A stretch of 5,943 bases of DNA from the NCBI GenBank assembly GCA_035570275.1, contig DATMNI010000303.1, forward strand, positions 1 through 5,943, read 5' to 3'. A program made the translations under genes and the position numbers. Position 1 is the first letter of the stretch, and each line of letters begins with the position of its first letter. This DNA is from DATMNI01 sp035570275 (GTDB lineage Bacteria; Acidobacteriota; Terriglobia; Bryobacterales; Bryobacteraceae). The notes under the pieces were generated by a model, which did no database searches, was not told where the DNA came from, and saw only the letters and a program-made list of their open reading frames with translations. This document shows positions 1 to 5,775 of this stretch, in pieces.

Positions 1-153
1 GACTGCACGGGCAAGATCGCCGTTACCGGTTTTTGTTACGGCGGCAGCGTCTCCAACAACCTGGCCGTGCGACTGGGGGCGGATCTGTCGGCGGCGGTGC
101 CATTCTACGGCGGGGCTCCGACGTCCAAAGAGGACGTGGCCAGGATCAAGGCG
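1..153 (+). repeat. Partial DLH repeat, copy 1 (in-frame direct repeat)
   Basis: This segment aligns without gaps to 484-636, with 14 differences in 153 bases by hand count (about 91% identity), mostly at third codon positions. The offset is 483 bp, exactly 161 codons. Similarity ends abruptly near 155, where the sequence switches to the N-terminal part of the hydrolase domain (YEVVPSPQG). Its left end is outside the window. Confidence 0.9.
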
Positions 154-861
154 GGCTATGAGGTGGTACCGTCGCCGCAGGGCAACGGTACGATCAAGGG
201 TTATTTGGTGCGGCCGGTGAGCGCGGACACGCGCGACGCCAAGCCGGCGAAACTGCCGGGCATTCTGGTGGTTCACGAGAACCGCGGGCTGAATCCGCAC
301 ATCGAGGATGTGACGCGCCGTTTTGCACTGGCCGGTTTTATGGCTTTCGCTCCGGACGGGCTGACGTCGGTGGGTGGGTTCCCCGGCGACGACTACCGCG
401 GCGGACAGATGTTCAGCAAGATCGATGGCAAGAAGATGTTCGAAGACATGGCGGCGGCAGCGCTCTGGCTGAAAGGCCGCGCCGATTGCGCGGGCAAAAT
501 CGGCGTCACCGGTTTCTGTTACGGCGGCAGCGTCTCCAACAACCTGGCGGTGCGACTGGGGACGGATCTGTCGGCGGCGGCGCCATTCTACGGCGGGGCT
601 CCGACGGCCAAAGAAGATGTGGCGAAGATCAAGGCGGCCATTCTGGTGCATCACGGCGAACTGGACACGCGGCTGGCCCAGGCATGGCCGGCCTACGACG
701 CCGCGCTGAAGGAAGCGAATGTGACGCACGAGGGTTATATTTACCCGGGCGCGGTTCACGGCTTCCATTGCGACGCGACCCCGGAGCGGTACAACAAAGC
801 CGCCGCCGATCTGGCTTGGGGACGAACGGTGGACTGGTTCAACAAGCACGTGCGGGGGTAA
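1..861 (+). CDS. Dienelactone hydrolase family protein, 5' partial, with internal partial duplication
   Basis: This is an alpha/beta-hydrolase of the dienelactone hydrolase (carboxymethylenebutenolidase) family, closest in style to the YghX-like subgroup. Family members hydrolyse lactone or ester bonds with a Cys-Asp-His triad; the substrate here is unknown. The frame is open from base 1, so the start lies upstream. From about codon 53 a whole domain can be read: GYLVRP, the HENRG motif, the nucleophile Cys in GFCYGG (codon at 517), Asp in HGELDTR (664) and His in VHGFH (757), ending at TAA 859-861. Before it, codons 1-51 repeat the central part of the domain, including a second GFCYGG (Cys codon at 34), but without the following Asp/His third. 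The first copy cannot supply a full triad by itself. A GTG or ATG start inside the window is possible, but none has a good ribosome binding site and homology runs to the edge. The family call is firm; the protein's real length is unknown. Confidence 0.85.
   Translation, partial: DCTGKIAVTGFCYGGSVSNNLAVRLGADLSAAVPFYGGAPTSKEDVARIKAGYEVVPSPQGNGTIKGYLVRPVSADTRDAKPAKLPGILVVHENRGLNPHIEDVTRRFALAGFMAFAPDGLTSVGGFPGDDYRGGQMFSKIDGKKMFEDMAAAALWLKGRADCAGKIGVTGFCYGGSVSNNLAVRLGTDLSAAAPFYGGAPTAKEDVAKIKAAILVHHGELDTRLAQAWPAYDAALKEANVTHEGYIYPGAVHGFHCDATPERYNKAAADLAWGRTVDWFNKHVRG
484..636 (+). repeat. Partial DLH repeat, copy 2 (in its normal domain context)
   Basis: This is the second copy of the repeat, and it lies in the usual order of the hydrolase fold. 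It is followed by the Asp and His parts of the triad, which copy 1 lacks. The mostly synonymous differences from copy 1 suggest both copies evolved under coding constraint before or after the fusion. Confidence 0.9.
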
Positions 862-970
862 CCGCCGGCTTCGCCGCACGACACGGCCAACCGCGCAGAC
901 TGTCGGCGCACGAACAGCCGCGGCGACTTCCGGACAGTGTAACGAACGCGTGCGGGGAGCGCGTGAGATT

Positions 971-974
971 GGAG
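971..974 (+). promoter_or_regulatory. Ribosome binding site GGAG deciding the start at 983
   Basis: GGAG lies 8 bases before ATG 983. An in-frame ATG at 950 would add 11 residues (MRGAREIGASV) in front of a clear signal peptide and is not preceded by a comparable site. The start at 983 is therefore preferred. Confidence 0.6.
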
Positions 975-982
975 CATCAGTT

Positions 983-2167
983 ATGAAAAGATTCGCATTC
1001 GCCATTGGATTAGCAGCCGCGGCCTTCGCGCAGCAGGCTCCCCGCCGCATCGTTTCTCCAGAGGTGCTCCCCGATCGCCGCATTACCTTCCGGGTCAGCG
1101 CGCCCAAGGCGGTCGAGGCCGTCCTGCGGTTCAGCGAAGGCGGCCCACAATCGCATCCCATGACCAAGGGGGAGGACGGCGTGTGGAGCGTCACCATCGG
1201 TCCGGTCGAGCCCGAAATCTACACCTACTCATTCCTCATCGATGGCGCGAAGACGATCGACCTGGCAAATCCGATTGCGAAGATTGGCGCGTCGATCGAC
1301 GCCAGCGTGGTGGAAGTGCCGGGCAATCCGCCGCGCTTTGACCAGGTGCAGGATGTGCCGCACGGCTCGATCGACATTCACACCTATGCGTCCGCCGTCA
1401 GCAAAACCCAGCGCGGCCTCTACGTCTACGTGCCGCCCGATTACTACAGCCAGCCTGCGAAGCGTTTCCCGGTGCTCTACCTCTGGCACGGGGGCGGCGG
1501 CGCCGAGCAGGACTGGAGCCGCGACGGGCGCGCCGGCGTGGTCCTGGACAATCTGATCGCACTCCAGAAGGCCGCGCCGATGCTGATCGTGATGCCGAAC
1601 AACGTGCCCGGCACGCCCGCACCCGGCGTGATGGCAGCCGCTCTCGCGACCCCTGTTCCCGCGACCGGCGCCGGAGGGGCCAACTACTCGCTGCTCAAGC
1701 GCGAACTCATCGAGGAGATCATCCCGTTCGTCGCCAGGCACTACCGGACCATCGAAAACCGCGAAAGCCGCGCGATCGCGGGACTTTCCGCCGGGGGCGG
1801 CACCACGCTCAACGTGGGTCTGGCCAGCCTGGACACGTTCGCGTGGATCGCCGAATTCAGCTCCGGCATCTTCGGAGGCAACAACGGGGTCGGCACAACC
1901 GGGGGCGGCACAACCGGGGGCGGGCAGTTCGAAATCGAGAAGATCTCACCGGGCTTTTACAAAGACCCGGCGGCGACCAATAAGAAGCTCAAGCTGTTCT
2001 ACATGTCGTGCGGCTCCGAGGATCCGCGCATGCCCTTTCAGAAGAAGGCGCTCGAAGACTTTCAGAGCCACAAGATCAACGTGACGTTTGCAGCATTTCC
2101 CGGAGCGCACGAATGGAAGGTCTGGCGGCACTCGCTGGCCGATCTCGCACCCAAGCTGTTCCGATAA
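983..2167 (+). CDS. Secreted Fes/CE1-like esterase (esterase D superfamily)
   Basis: The protein has 394 residues. It starts with a signal peptide (MKRF, then an Ala-rich hydrophobic stretch, with likely cleavage after AFA near residue 16), so it probably acts in the periplasm or outside the cell. Residues about 25-110 resemble the N-terminal early-set (Ig-like) domain found before many such esterases (ITFRVSAPKA, DGVWSVTIGP, YTYSFLIDG). The catalytic domain follows, with LYVYVPPDYY, YLWHGGGG near the oxyanion hole, nucleophile Ser269 in GLSAGG, Asp347 in SCGSEDPR and His376 in GAHEWKVWRHSL. This order and the C-terminal GxHEWxxWR pattern fit enterochelin esterase, feruloyl esterase and acetylxylan esterase relatives. 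The exact substrate cannot be told; plant-polymer esters or siderophores are both possible. A glycine/threonine-rich loop (residues 302-314) lies between Ser and Asp. The gene is the first of a packed unit, with only 9 bp to the next start. Confidence 0.85.
   Translation: MKRFAFAIGLAAAAFAQQAPRRIVSPEVLPDRRITFRVSAPKAVEAVLRFSEGGPQSHPMTKGEDGVWSVTIGPVEPEIYTYSFLIDGAKTIDLANPIAKIGASIDASVVEVPGNPPRFDQVQDVPHGSIDIHTYASAVSKTQRGLYVYVPPDYYSQPAKRFPVLYLWHGGGGAEQDWSRDGRAGVVLDNLIALQKAAPMLIVMPNNVPGTPAPGVMAAALATPVPATGAGGANYSLLKRELIEEIIPFVARHYRTIENRESRAIAGLSAGGGTTLNVGLASLDTFAWIAEFSSGIFGGNNGVGTTGGGTTGGGQFEIEKISPGFYKDPAATNKKLKLFYMSCGSEDPRMPFQKKALEDFQSHKINVTFAAFPGAHEWKVWRHSLADLAPKLFR
1891..1920 (+). repeat. Two perfect 15-bp tandem units encoding a Gly/Thr loop
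   Basis: The unit cggcacaaccggggg occurs twice back to back and then continues with cggg. Fifteen bases is five codons, so copy-number change would keep the frame. It encodes the repeated GTTGG part of the loop at residues 302-314 of the esterase. Confidence 0.9.
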
Positions 2168-2171
2168 GGAG
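2166..2171 (+). promoter_or_regulatory. Strong ribosome binding site AAGGAG for the remnant ORF
   Basis: AAGGAG overlaps the TAA stop of the upstream esterase and sits 5 bases before ATG 2177. It suggests the short ORF retains the translation start of a once full-length gene and is translationally coupled to the esterase. Confidence 0.65.
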
Positions 2172-2176
2172 AAACC

Positions 2177-2263
2177 ATGTTCCGAAGCTGTATCCTCGCA
2201 ACCGTGTGCGTCGCGGCGGTCTTCGCGCAGTTCAGAGACTTCACCCAATTGCTTTTCCGTTAG
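2177..2263 (+). pseudogene. 28-codon remnant: signal peptide joined to an esterase-like C-terminus
   Basis: The ORF reads MFRSCILATVCVAAVFAQ and then FRDFTQLLFR before TAG 2261-2263. The first 18 residues look like a complete signal peptide with an A-x-A-like end (VFAQ, as in the upstream esterase's AFAQ). The last 10 residues resemble the end of the upstream esterase (ADLAPKLFR before its stop): D, L, F, R and the stop fall in the same places. I infer a sister esterase gene that lost its whole catalytic part by an in-frame internal deletion, leaving start and stop. It has a strong ribosome binding site and sits 9 bp after one esterase and 10 bp before another, so it may still be translated as a short secreted peptide. 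The alternative is a chance small ORF or a real small secreted peptide. The 10-residue similarity is suggestive only. Confidence 0.55.
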
Positions 2264-2273
2264 GAAGGGAACG

Positions 2274-3875
2274 ATGCAGAGAACCCGTTTTACTCTGGCA
2301 GCACTGCTGGCGATGCCGCTCCTCGGAGCGATTCAGGAGCCAGTCAAAATCGAAGGCGGCTCGATCTCCGGCACGCCGGGATGGGGCTGGGGAGTCCGCG
2401 AGTACCTGGGGATTCCCTTCGCCGCGCCTCCCATCGGCAATCTGCGCTGGCGGCCTCCGCAGCCGGTGGTTCCGTGGCAGAGCGTTCGCGCGGCGGACCG
2501 TTTCTCCCCCGCATGCATGCAGCGCGCGCAGAATCCGAACGGTGGTTCGTGGAATCGCGGATTGATCAACATCAGCGAGGACTGCCTGTACCTCAACGTG
2601 TGGACTCCGGCGTCGTCGGCGAGTGAAAGACTCCCGGTGCTGGTCTGGATCTATGGCGGCGGGGGCGTCTCGGGTTCCACCGCCGAGCCGATTTACGACG
2701 GCAACGCCATCGCCAAGAAGGGTGTGGTAGTGGTCAGTATGAACTACCGGGTCAACTTGTTCGGCTGGTTCGCGCACCCCGAACTGACCAAGGAATCGCC
2801 GCATCACGCTTCCGGGAACTACGGTTCGCTCGACCAGTTGGCAGGCATTCAATGGGTGAAGAATAATATCGCGCAGTTCGGCGGGGACCCTTCCCAGATC
2901 ACCATCTGGGGCGAGTCCGGCGGCAGCCGCAGCGTGAACTTTCTGGCGGCATCTCCCCTGCTGAAAGGGCTGGCCCGCGGCGCCATCGCCGAATCGCACA
3001 CCACGTTCGGCCGCATGCTCACGCTCGCCGAGGCGGAGGCCTACGGCGCAAAGTTTGCCAGGAGTCTCGGCAAGACATCCCTTGCCGATCTTCGGGCCGC
3101 GCCGGGCGAGGAACTGCTGGAGGCATCGATCAAAACTCCGCAAGGGCTGAACGGCGCCATCGTCGACGGCTGGTTCCTGCCGCAGGACCTTTACACGACT
3201 TACTCGCAAGGCAAGCAGAACGATATCGCTCTGATCACCGGCGCGACCAACGATGAAGGCGGCAATATCGGCGGGACCGGTGGGGCGGCCACGGCCGGCG
3301 GCGGTGGGCGCGGACCCGCCACACCCGACTCGCTCGCCACCTACACCGCCTGGGCGAAGCAGACCTTCGGCGATAAAGCCGAAACCCTGCTGAAACTCTA
3401 TCCCGCGCGCGACGACGCCCAGGCGAAGCAGGCGTATCACGATGTCTACCGCGACATCAATTTCGCGGGTCATCGCACGTGGGCCAAATTACAGTCCACC
3501 ACCGGCAAGGCGCCGGCGTGGATCTACCTCTTCAGCCACGTGCCGCCGCGTCCGGAGGGCAACGGCAACAACCCGCGCCCAGGCGCCGGAGCGGTGCATT
3601 TCTCCGAGGTCATCTACGTCTTCAACAACCTTCGCGTGAAGGACTACCCGTGGACGGACTTGGACCGGAACGTAGCCGACACGCTGGCGACTTACTGGAC
3701 CAACTTCGCCAAGACCGGCAACCCGAACGGCCCGGGACTCAACAACTGGCCCGTATACAACCCCAAGGACGAGTTCAGGCTGAATATCGGCGACACCGCG
3801 CGGCTGGAGCGCTTCAACTCAGCGGGAGTCGATTTCATCGCCGGCGTTCAGGAGGAATTGCGCCGCGCCCGCTAG
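2274..3875 (+). CDS. Secreted type-B carboxylesterase
   Basis: This 533-residue carboxylesterase/lipase of the type-B (cholinesterase-like) family hydrolyses carboxylic esters; the natural substrate is unknown. ATG 2274 is chosen because AGGAAGGGA (2262-2270) lies just before it and a signal peptide follows (MQRTRF, then LAALLAMPLLGAI), implying export. Family marks in order are GIPFAAPPIGNLRWRPPQP, EDCLYLNVWTP, an oxyanion-type VWIYGGGG, Ser215 in WGESGGS, Glu328 in TNDEGG and His442 in GAVHFSEVIYVF. The usual family motif is GESAG, so Gly replaces Ala after Ser, and Tyr replaces the common His before the Gly run. A Gly-rich insert (about residues 333-347) directly follows the catalytic Glu. 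The length is normal and the frame is intact. The longer in-frame start at 2088 is rejected because it overlaps the upstream esterase. The gene ends 10 bp from the end of a convergent minus-strand frame. Confidence 0.92.
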   Translation: MQRTRFTLAALLAMPLLGAIQEPVKIEGGSISGTPGWGWGVREYLGIPFAAPPIGNLRWRPPQPVVPWQSVRAADRFSPACMQRAQNPNGGSWNRGLINISEDCLYLNVWTPASSASERLPVLVWIYGGGGVSGSTAEPIYDGNAIAKKGVVVVSMNYRVNLFGWFAHPELTKESPHHASGNYGSLDQLAGIQWVKNNIAQFGGDPSQITIWGESGGSRSVNFLAASPLLKGLARGAIAESHTTFGRMLTLAEAEAYGAKFARSLGKTSLADLRAAPGEELLEASIKTPQGLNGAIVDGWFLPQDLYTTYSQGKQNDIALITGATNDEGGNIGGTGGAATAGGGGRGPATPDSLATYTAWAKQTFGDKAETLLKLYPARDDAQAKQAYHDVYRDINFAGHRTWAKLQSTTGKAPAWIYLFSHVPPRPEGNGNNPRPGAGAVHFSEVIYVFNNLRVKDYPWTDLDRNVADTLATYWTNFAKTGNPNGPGLNNWPVYNPKDEFRLNIGDTARLERFNSAGVDFIAGVQEELRRAR

Positions 3876-3885
3876 CCTGGAGTTT

Positions 3886-3951
3886 CTACATTCTGGCCGG
3901 GCCAAAGTGGGACATCCATGATAAGGTCTTGTCAAGTGAAAACAGACTTCT
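3886..3951 (-). pseudogene. 3' end of a small membrane-protein gene cut by the IS
   Basis: Read on the minus strand from the target duplication (AGA AGT CTG), the frame goes on for 18 more codons (FSLDKTLSWM and SHFGPARM) to TAG at 3888-3886. It is the continuation of the fragment at 5782-5937 once the IS and one 9-bp target copy are removed. Its stop lies 10 bp from the stop of the convergent carboxylesterase, a normal spacing for two neighbouring genes. Codon use in this part is less GC-rich at third positions than the 5' part, which lowers confidence. Confidence 0.45.
3943..3951. repeat. Target site duplication, left copy (cagacttct)
   Basis: The nine bases directly outside the left terminal inverted repeat are identical to 5803-5811 directly outside the right one. 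This marks the insertion target and the exact IS boundary. Confidence 0.9.
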
Positions 3952-3978
3952 GGGTGTGCGTCAAATTTGTGGGTGGAA
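3952..3978 (+). repeat. Left terminal inverted repeat of the IS
   Basis: It begins gggtgtgcgtcaaatttgt and ends ggtggaa. It matches the reverse complement of 5776-5802 at 26 of 27 positions; the only difference is G here against A in the right repeat, at position 20 from the outer end. Confidence 0.92.
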
Positions 3979-3979
3979 G

Positions 3980-4008
3980 TTGCGCCTTGTCTTTTTTGGG
4001 CTGATAAT
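3980..4008 (+). promoter_or_regulatory. Putative transposase promoter
   Basis: TTGCGC (3980-3985) and GATAAT (4003-4008) are separated by 17 bases. The -10 box differs from TATAAT at one position; the -35 box keeps only the TTG core. It lies just inside the left terminal repeat, a usual place for an IS promoter, and would start transcription near 4014-4016. Confidence 0.5.
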
Positions 4009-4030
4009 CTGAATGTGTTAAATCATTCAG
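4009..4030 (+). promoter_or_regulatory. Stem-loop in the transposase leader
   Basis: CTGAATG and CATTCAG form a perfect 7-bp inverted repeat around an 8-base loop. It sits between the -10 box and the AGGAGG site. It could be an operator palindrome, or an RNA hairpin that forms fully only in transcripts entering from outside, because the predicted start falls inside the stem. Function is not shown by the sequence. Confidence 0.45.
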
Positions 4031-4032
4031 AC

Positions 4033-4038
4033 AGGAGG
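4033..4038 (+). promoter_or_regulatory. Ribosome binding site AGGAGG of the IS ORF
   Basis: The full AGGAGG lies 4 bases before ATG 4043 and fixes this as the transposase start. Confidence 0.7.
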
Positions 4039-4042
4039 CTCC

Positions 4043-4642
4043 ATGGATCTATCCCTGCGGGATTTGGAGTTGCGCCGTAAGGACCTGTTCCGTCAACTCG
4101 ATCATCTTGGCGATTTCCGCCGCGACACCATTTCCGTGAACTACCGCAAGTGCGGTAGGAGCAACTGCGCGTGCGCTCATAAGGATCACCCAGGGCACGG
4201 CCCCCAGTATCTGTTCAACGTCAGTGTCGGCGGCAAGACCCAGGCGCGGAATCTGCCCTTGGGACCGGAACTGGAAAAGGCGGAGAAGGAGGTGGAACGA
4301 TACCACGCGTTTGTCCGCTTGTCTCAAGAACTGGTTGAGGTCAACGACCGGATCTGTCAGTTGCGTCCGCTCCGAAAGATCGAAAATGAAAACGAGTTGG
4401 AACAGTTGAAAAAAAACTGCGGAAGCATTTCGCCGAGAAGCCGAAGAAGAAATAGACCGGCTCGTCGGGCGCGTGTTGCAGGACCGCCAGCGTCTGGGAC
4501 ACCTGGACCTGGAAGCCAGCGAAATGGCGATCCGTGCCGCCATGCATCAGATGGGCGGCGTCTTGTTGGAGAAGTTGCTCAACAGCGATGGCGGAGGTTA
4601 CCGGGGCGCGCACCTGGATTGTGGTCAGGGGCATCTGGCTGA
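4043..4642 (+). CDS. IS N-terminal ORF (DUF6788-like part of an ISKra4-type transposase)
   Basis: This is the first ORF of the IS, 199 codons as read without frame change. Only about the first 124 residues (to the A8 run at 4409-4416) look like genuine protein. They include a predicted helical start, a Cys motif (Cys37, Cys42 and Cys44 in YRKCGRSNCACA), HPGHGPQYLF, and a charged helical or coiled stretch (ELEKAEKEVERYH through ENELEQLKK). After the run the Arg/Pro-rich tail is an out-of-frame reading of the transposase. Similar domains are often annotated as a separate small protein just before ISKra4-family transposases. This piece probably acts as the DNA-binding front of the transposase when joined to the following frame. 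Confidence 0.65.
   Translation: MDLSLRDLELRRKDLFRQLDHLGDFRRDTISVNYRKCGRSNCACAHKDHPGHGPQYLFNVSVGGKTQARNLPLGPELEKAEKEVERYHAFVRLSQELVEVNDRICQLRPLRKIENENELEQLKKNCGSISPRSRRRNRPARRARVAGPPASGTPGPGSQRNGDPCRHASDGRRLVGEVAQQRWRRLPGRAPGLWSGASG
4409..4416 (+). other. A8 slippage site / frame change in the transposase
   Basis: Eight A's follow ttg. The upstream frame reads TTG AAA AAA AAC; the downstream protein needs the frame reading ACT GCG GAA from 4416. One A fewer (seven) would join them as LKKTAEAF. The run could be a simple one-base insertion, or a programmed transcriptional slippage site in which RNA polymerase drops one A in some transcripts. Confidence 0.6.
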
Positions 4643-4802
4643 ATTTGTGGGATATCGCAGCAAACAGGTTCTCACCGTGTTGTCTTCGGTGGAGGTGCAA
4701 CGCGCCTACTACCATTGCCCCGTCTGCCAGGGCGGATTGGTCCCCAAGGACCAAGAACTCGACGTGGTGGGAGTTCTTTCAGTCCGGGGGTGCGACGGAT
4801 GA
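4416..4802 (+). pseudogene. Transposase fragment 2 (zinc-ribbon-like middle domain)
   Basis: From 4416 this frame reads TAEAFRREAEEEIDRLVGR, then MHQMGGVLLEKLLNSDGGG, AHLDCGQGHLAEFVGYRSK and RAYYHCPVCQGGLVPKDQEL, all typical of the middle of ISKra4-type transposases, with a CxxC pair. Family-like sequence stops near 4769; the last residues before TGA 4800-4802 (VLSVRGCDG) are out of frame. An internal ATG at 4524 is the first Met but has no convincing ribosome binding site. Confidence 0.7.
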
Positions 4803-5254
4803 TGGCCCGGGTGGGAGCCAAGGAACCCTTCGAACAAGGCCGCGGTGACTTGGAAGAACTAGCCGGTGTGGTGGTGGAAACCAAGCAGGTGGAACGAATC
4901 TCCGTGGAGTTGGGCGTGCAGGTCGAAGCTTTCTGCCAACGCGAACGAGAGGCCATCGTGTCGGGCAAGGTGGCCCCTTTGCTGCCGACGGTGCCCATCC
5001 TGTACATCGCCATCGATGGCACCGGCGTTCCGGTGGTCCCACGCGAGACCCAAGGACGGCGCGGTAAAGACGCCACCGGCAAGGCCAAAACCCGTGAAGC
5101 TAAGATCGGATGTGTGTTCACCCAGACCAAACAGGACGACGAGGGATATCCCATTCGGGACGAGGACTCCACGACCTATGTGGGCGCCATTGAGACGGCC
5201 GAGGCTTTCGGTCCGCGCATCTATGCGGAAGCCGTGCGCCGCGGTCTGCGGTAA
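4769..5254 (+). pseudogene. Transposase fragment 3 (first catalytic Asp)
   Basis: Genuine sequence starts at GSSFSPGVRRMMARVGAKE. It continues through EELAGVVVETKQVERIS to LYIAIDGTGVPVVPRE, with the first catalytic Asp at codon 5015. It ends at TAA 5252-5254 after EAVRRGLR. Codons 4715-4768 of this frame are only an alternate reading of fragment 2. Confidence 0.75.
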
Positions 5255-5764
5255 GCCCAGAAGGTAGTAGTGCTGGGGGATGGGGGGCCATGGATCTGGG
5301 GAATCGTCGCGCTGTATTTTCCCTGGGCCACCGAGATCGTGGACCTGTATCATGCCCGTGAGCATTTAGCGGATCTGAGCAAAGTTGTCTATGGCCCCGC
5401 CAGCGCTGAGGCCAAGCAGTGGGCCGCCGCCCGATCCCAACAACTCGATGACGATGTAGAAGCGGTGATCACATCCATGAAACGGTTGCGGCCTCGCAAA
5501 GATCACGTCCGAGAGGAAGTCCGCAAGGCTATCGACTACTTCCAGACCAACAAAGAACGGATGCGTTACGCTAAATATCGCAGCGAAGGTCTATTTGTCG
5601 GCTCCGGCGTAGTCGAGGCCGGCTGCAAAACTGTGATTGGGCTACGACTGAAGCAGTCGGGAATGCGCTGGACGGTCACCCACGCCAACGCCCTCATCGC
5701 CCTGCGTTGCTGCCAACTCAGCGGTCGCTGGGAGGAATTCTGGGAGCAATGCTCCGTCGGCTGA
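5255..5764 (+). pseudogene. Transposase fragment 4 (second Asp and Glu of the DDE core)
   Basis: In the same frame as fragment 3 after the TAA, it reads AQKVVVLGDGGPWIW (second Asp, codon at 5279), DLYHAREHL, and GSGVVEAGCK (Glu at 5615) followed by KQSGMRWT, to TGA 5762-5764. A start at GTG 5270 would already be inside the catalytic core, so it is not a real gene start. The rest is full-length to the normal C-terminal end. Confidence 0.8.
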
Positions 5765-5775
5765 TGGCTGCCGGT

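Larger units (their letters stand above)
4043..5764 (+). pseudogene. ISKra4-family transposase, disrupted
   Basis: This is a DDE-type transposase that would cut and join the IS ends. The coding order is continuous in meaning but not in frame. Frame A covers 4043 to the A run at 4409-4416. A second frame (KTAEAFRREAEEEIDRLVGR onward) runs to about 4769. A third frame (SSFSPGVRRMMARVG onward) runs to TAG-free sequence broken by TAA 5252-5254, and then the same frame goes on to TGA 5762-5764. The three acidic residues are present: Asp at 5015 (AIDGTG), Asp at 5279 (VLGDGG) and Glu at 5615 (GVVEAG). The TAA falls between the two Asp residues, so no single intact product can hold the whole active site. 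It is most likely inactive unless all three breaks are sequencing errors or recoded. Confidence 0.85.

Noticed and set aside
849..880. Inverted repeat CGTGCGG/CCGCACG around the hydrolase stop, as a terminator
   Set aside because: The loop is long (18 bases), it begins within the coding sequence and no T-run follows; weak as a rho-independent terminator.
950..982. Earlier ATG for the CE1-like esterase
   Set aside because: It would put 11 extra residues before a typical signal peptide; ATG 983 has GGAG at a good distance.
486..986. + strand frame overlapping the dienelactone hydrolase
   Set aside because: It is an Arg/Gly-rich shifted reading of the hydrolase and has no motif.
1229..1741. 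Minus-strand frame of 170 codons inside the CE1-like esterase
   Set aside because: His/Arg-rich composition mirrors the sense codons and no family motif is visible.
2088..2273. N-terminal extension of the type-B carboxylesterase
   Set aside because: It overlaps the end of the upstream esterase and the remnant ORF; a ribosome binding site and signal peptide mark ATG 2274.
2241..3473. Long minus-strand open frame of 410 codons
   Set aside because: It is antisense to a clearly conserved carboxylesterase with all catalytic motifs; long antisense frames are common in GC-rich coding DNA and this one shows no recognisable domain.
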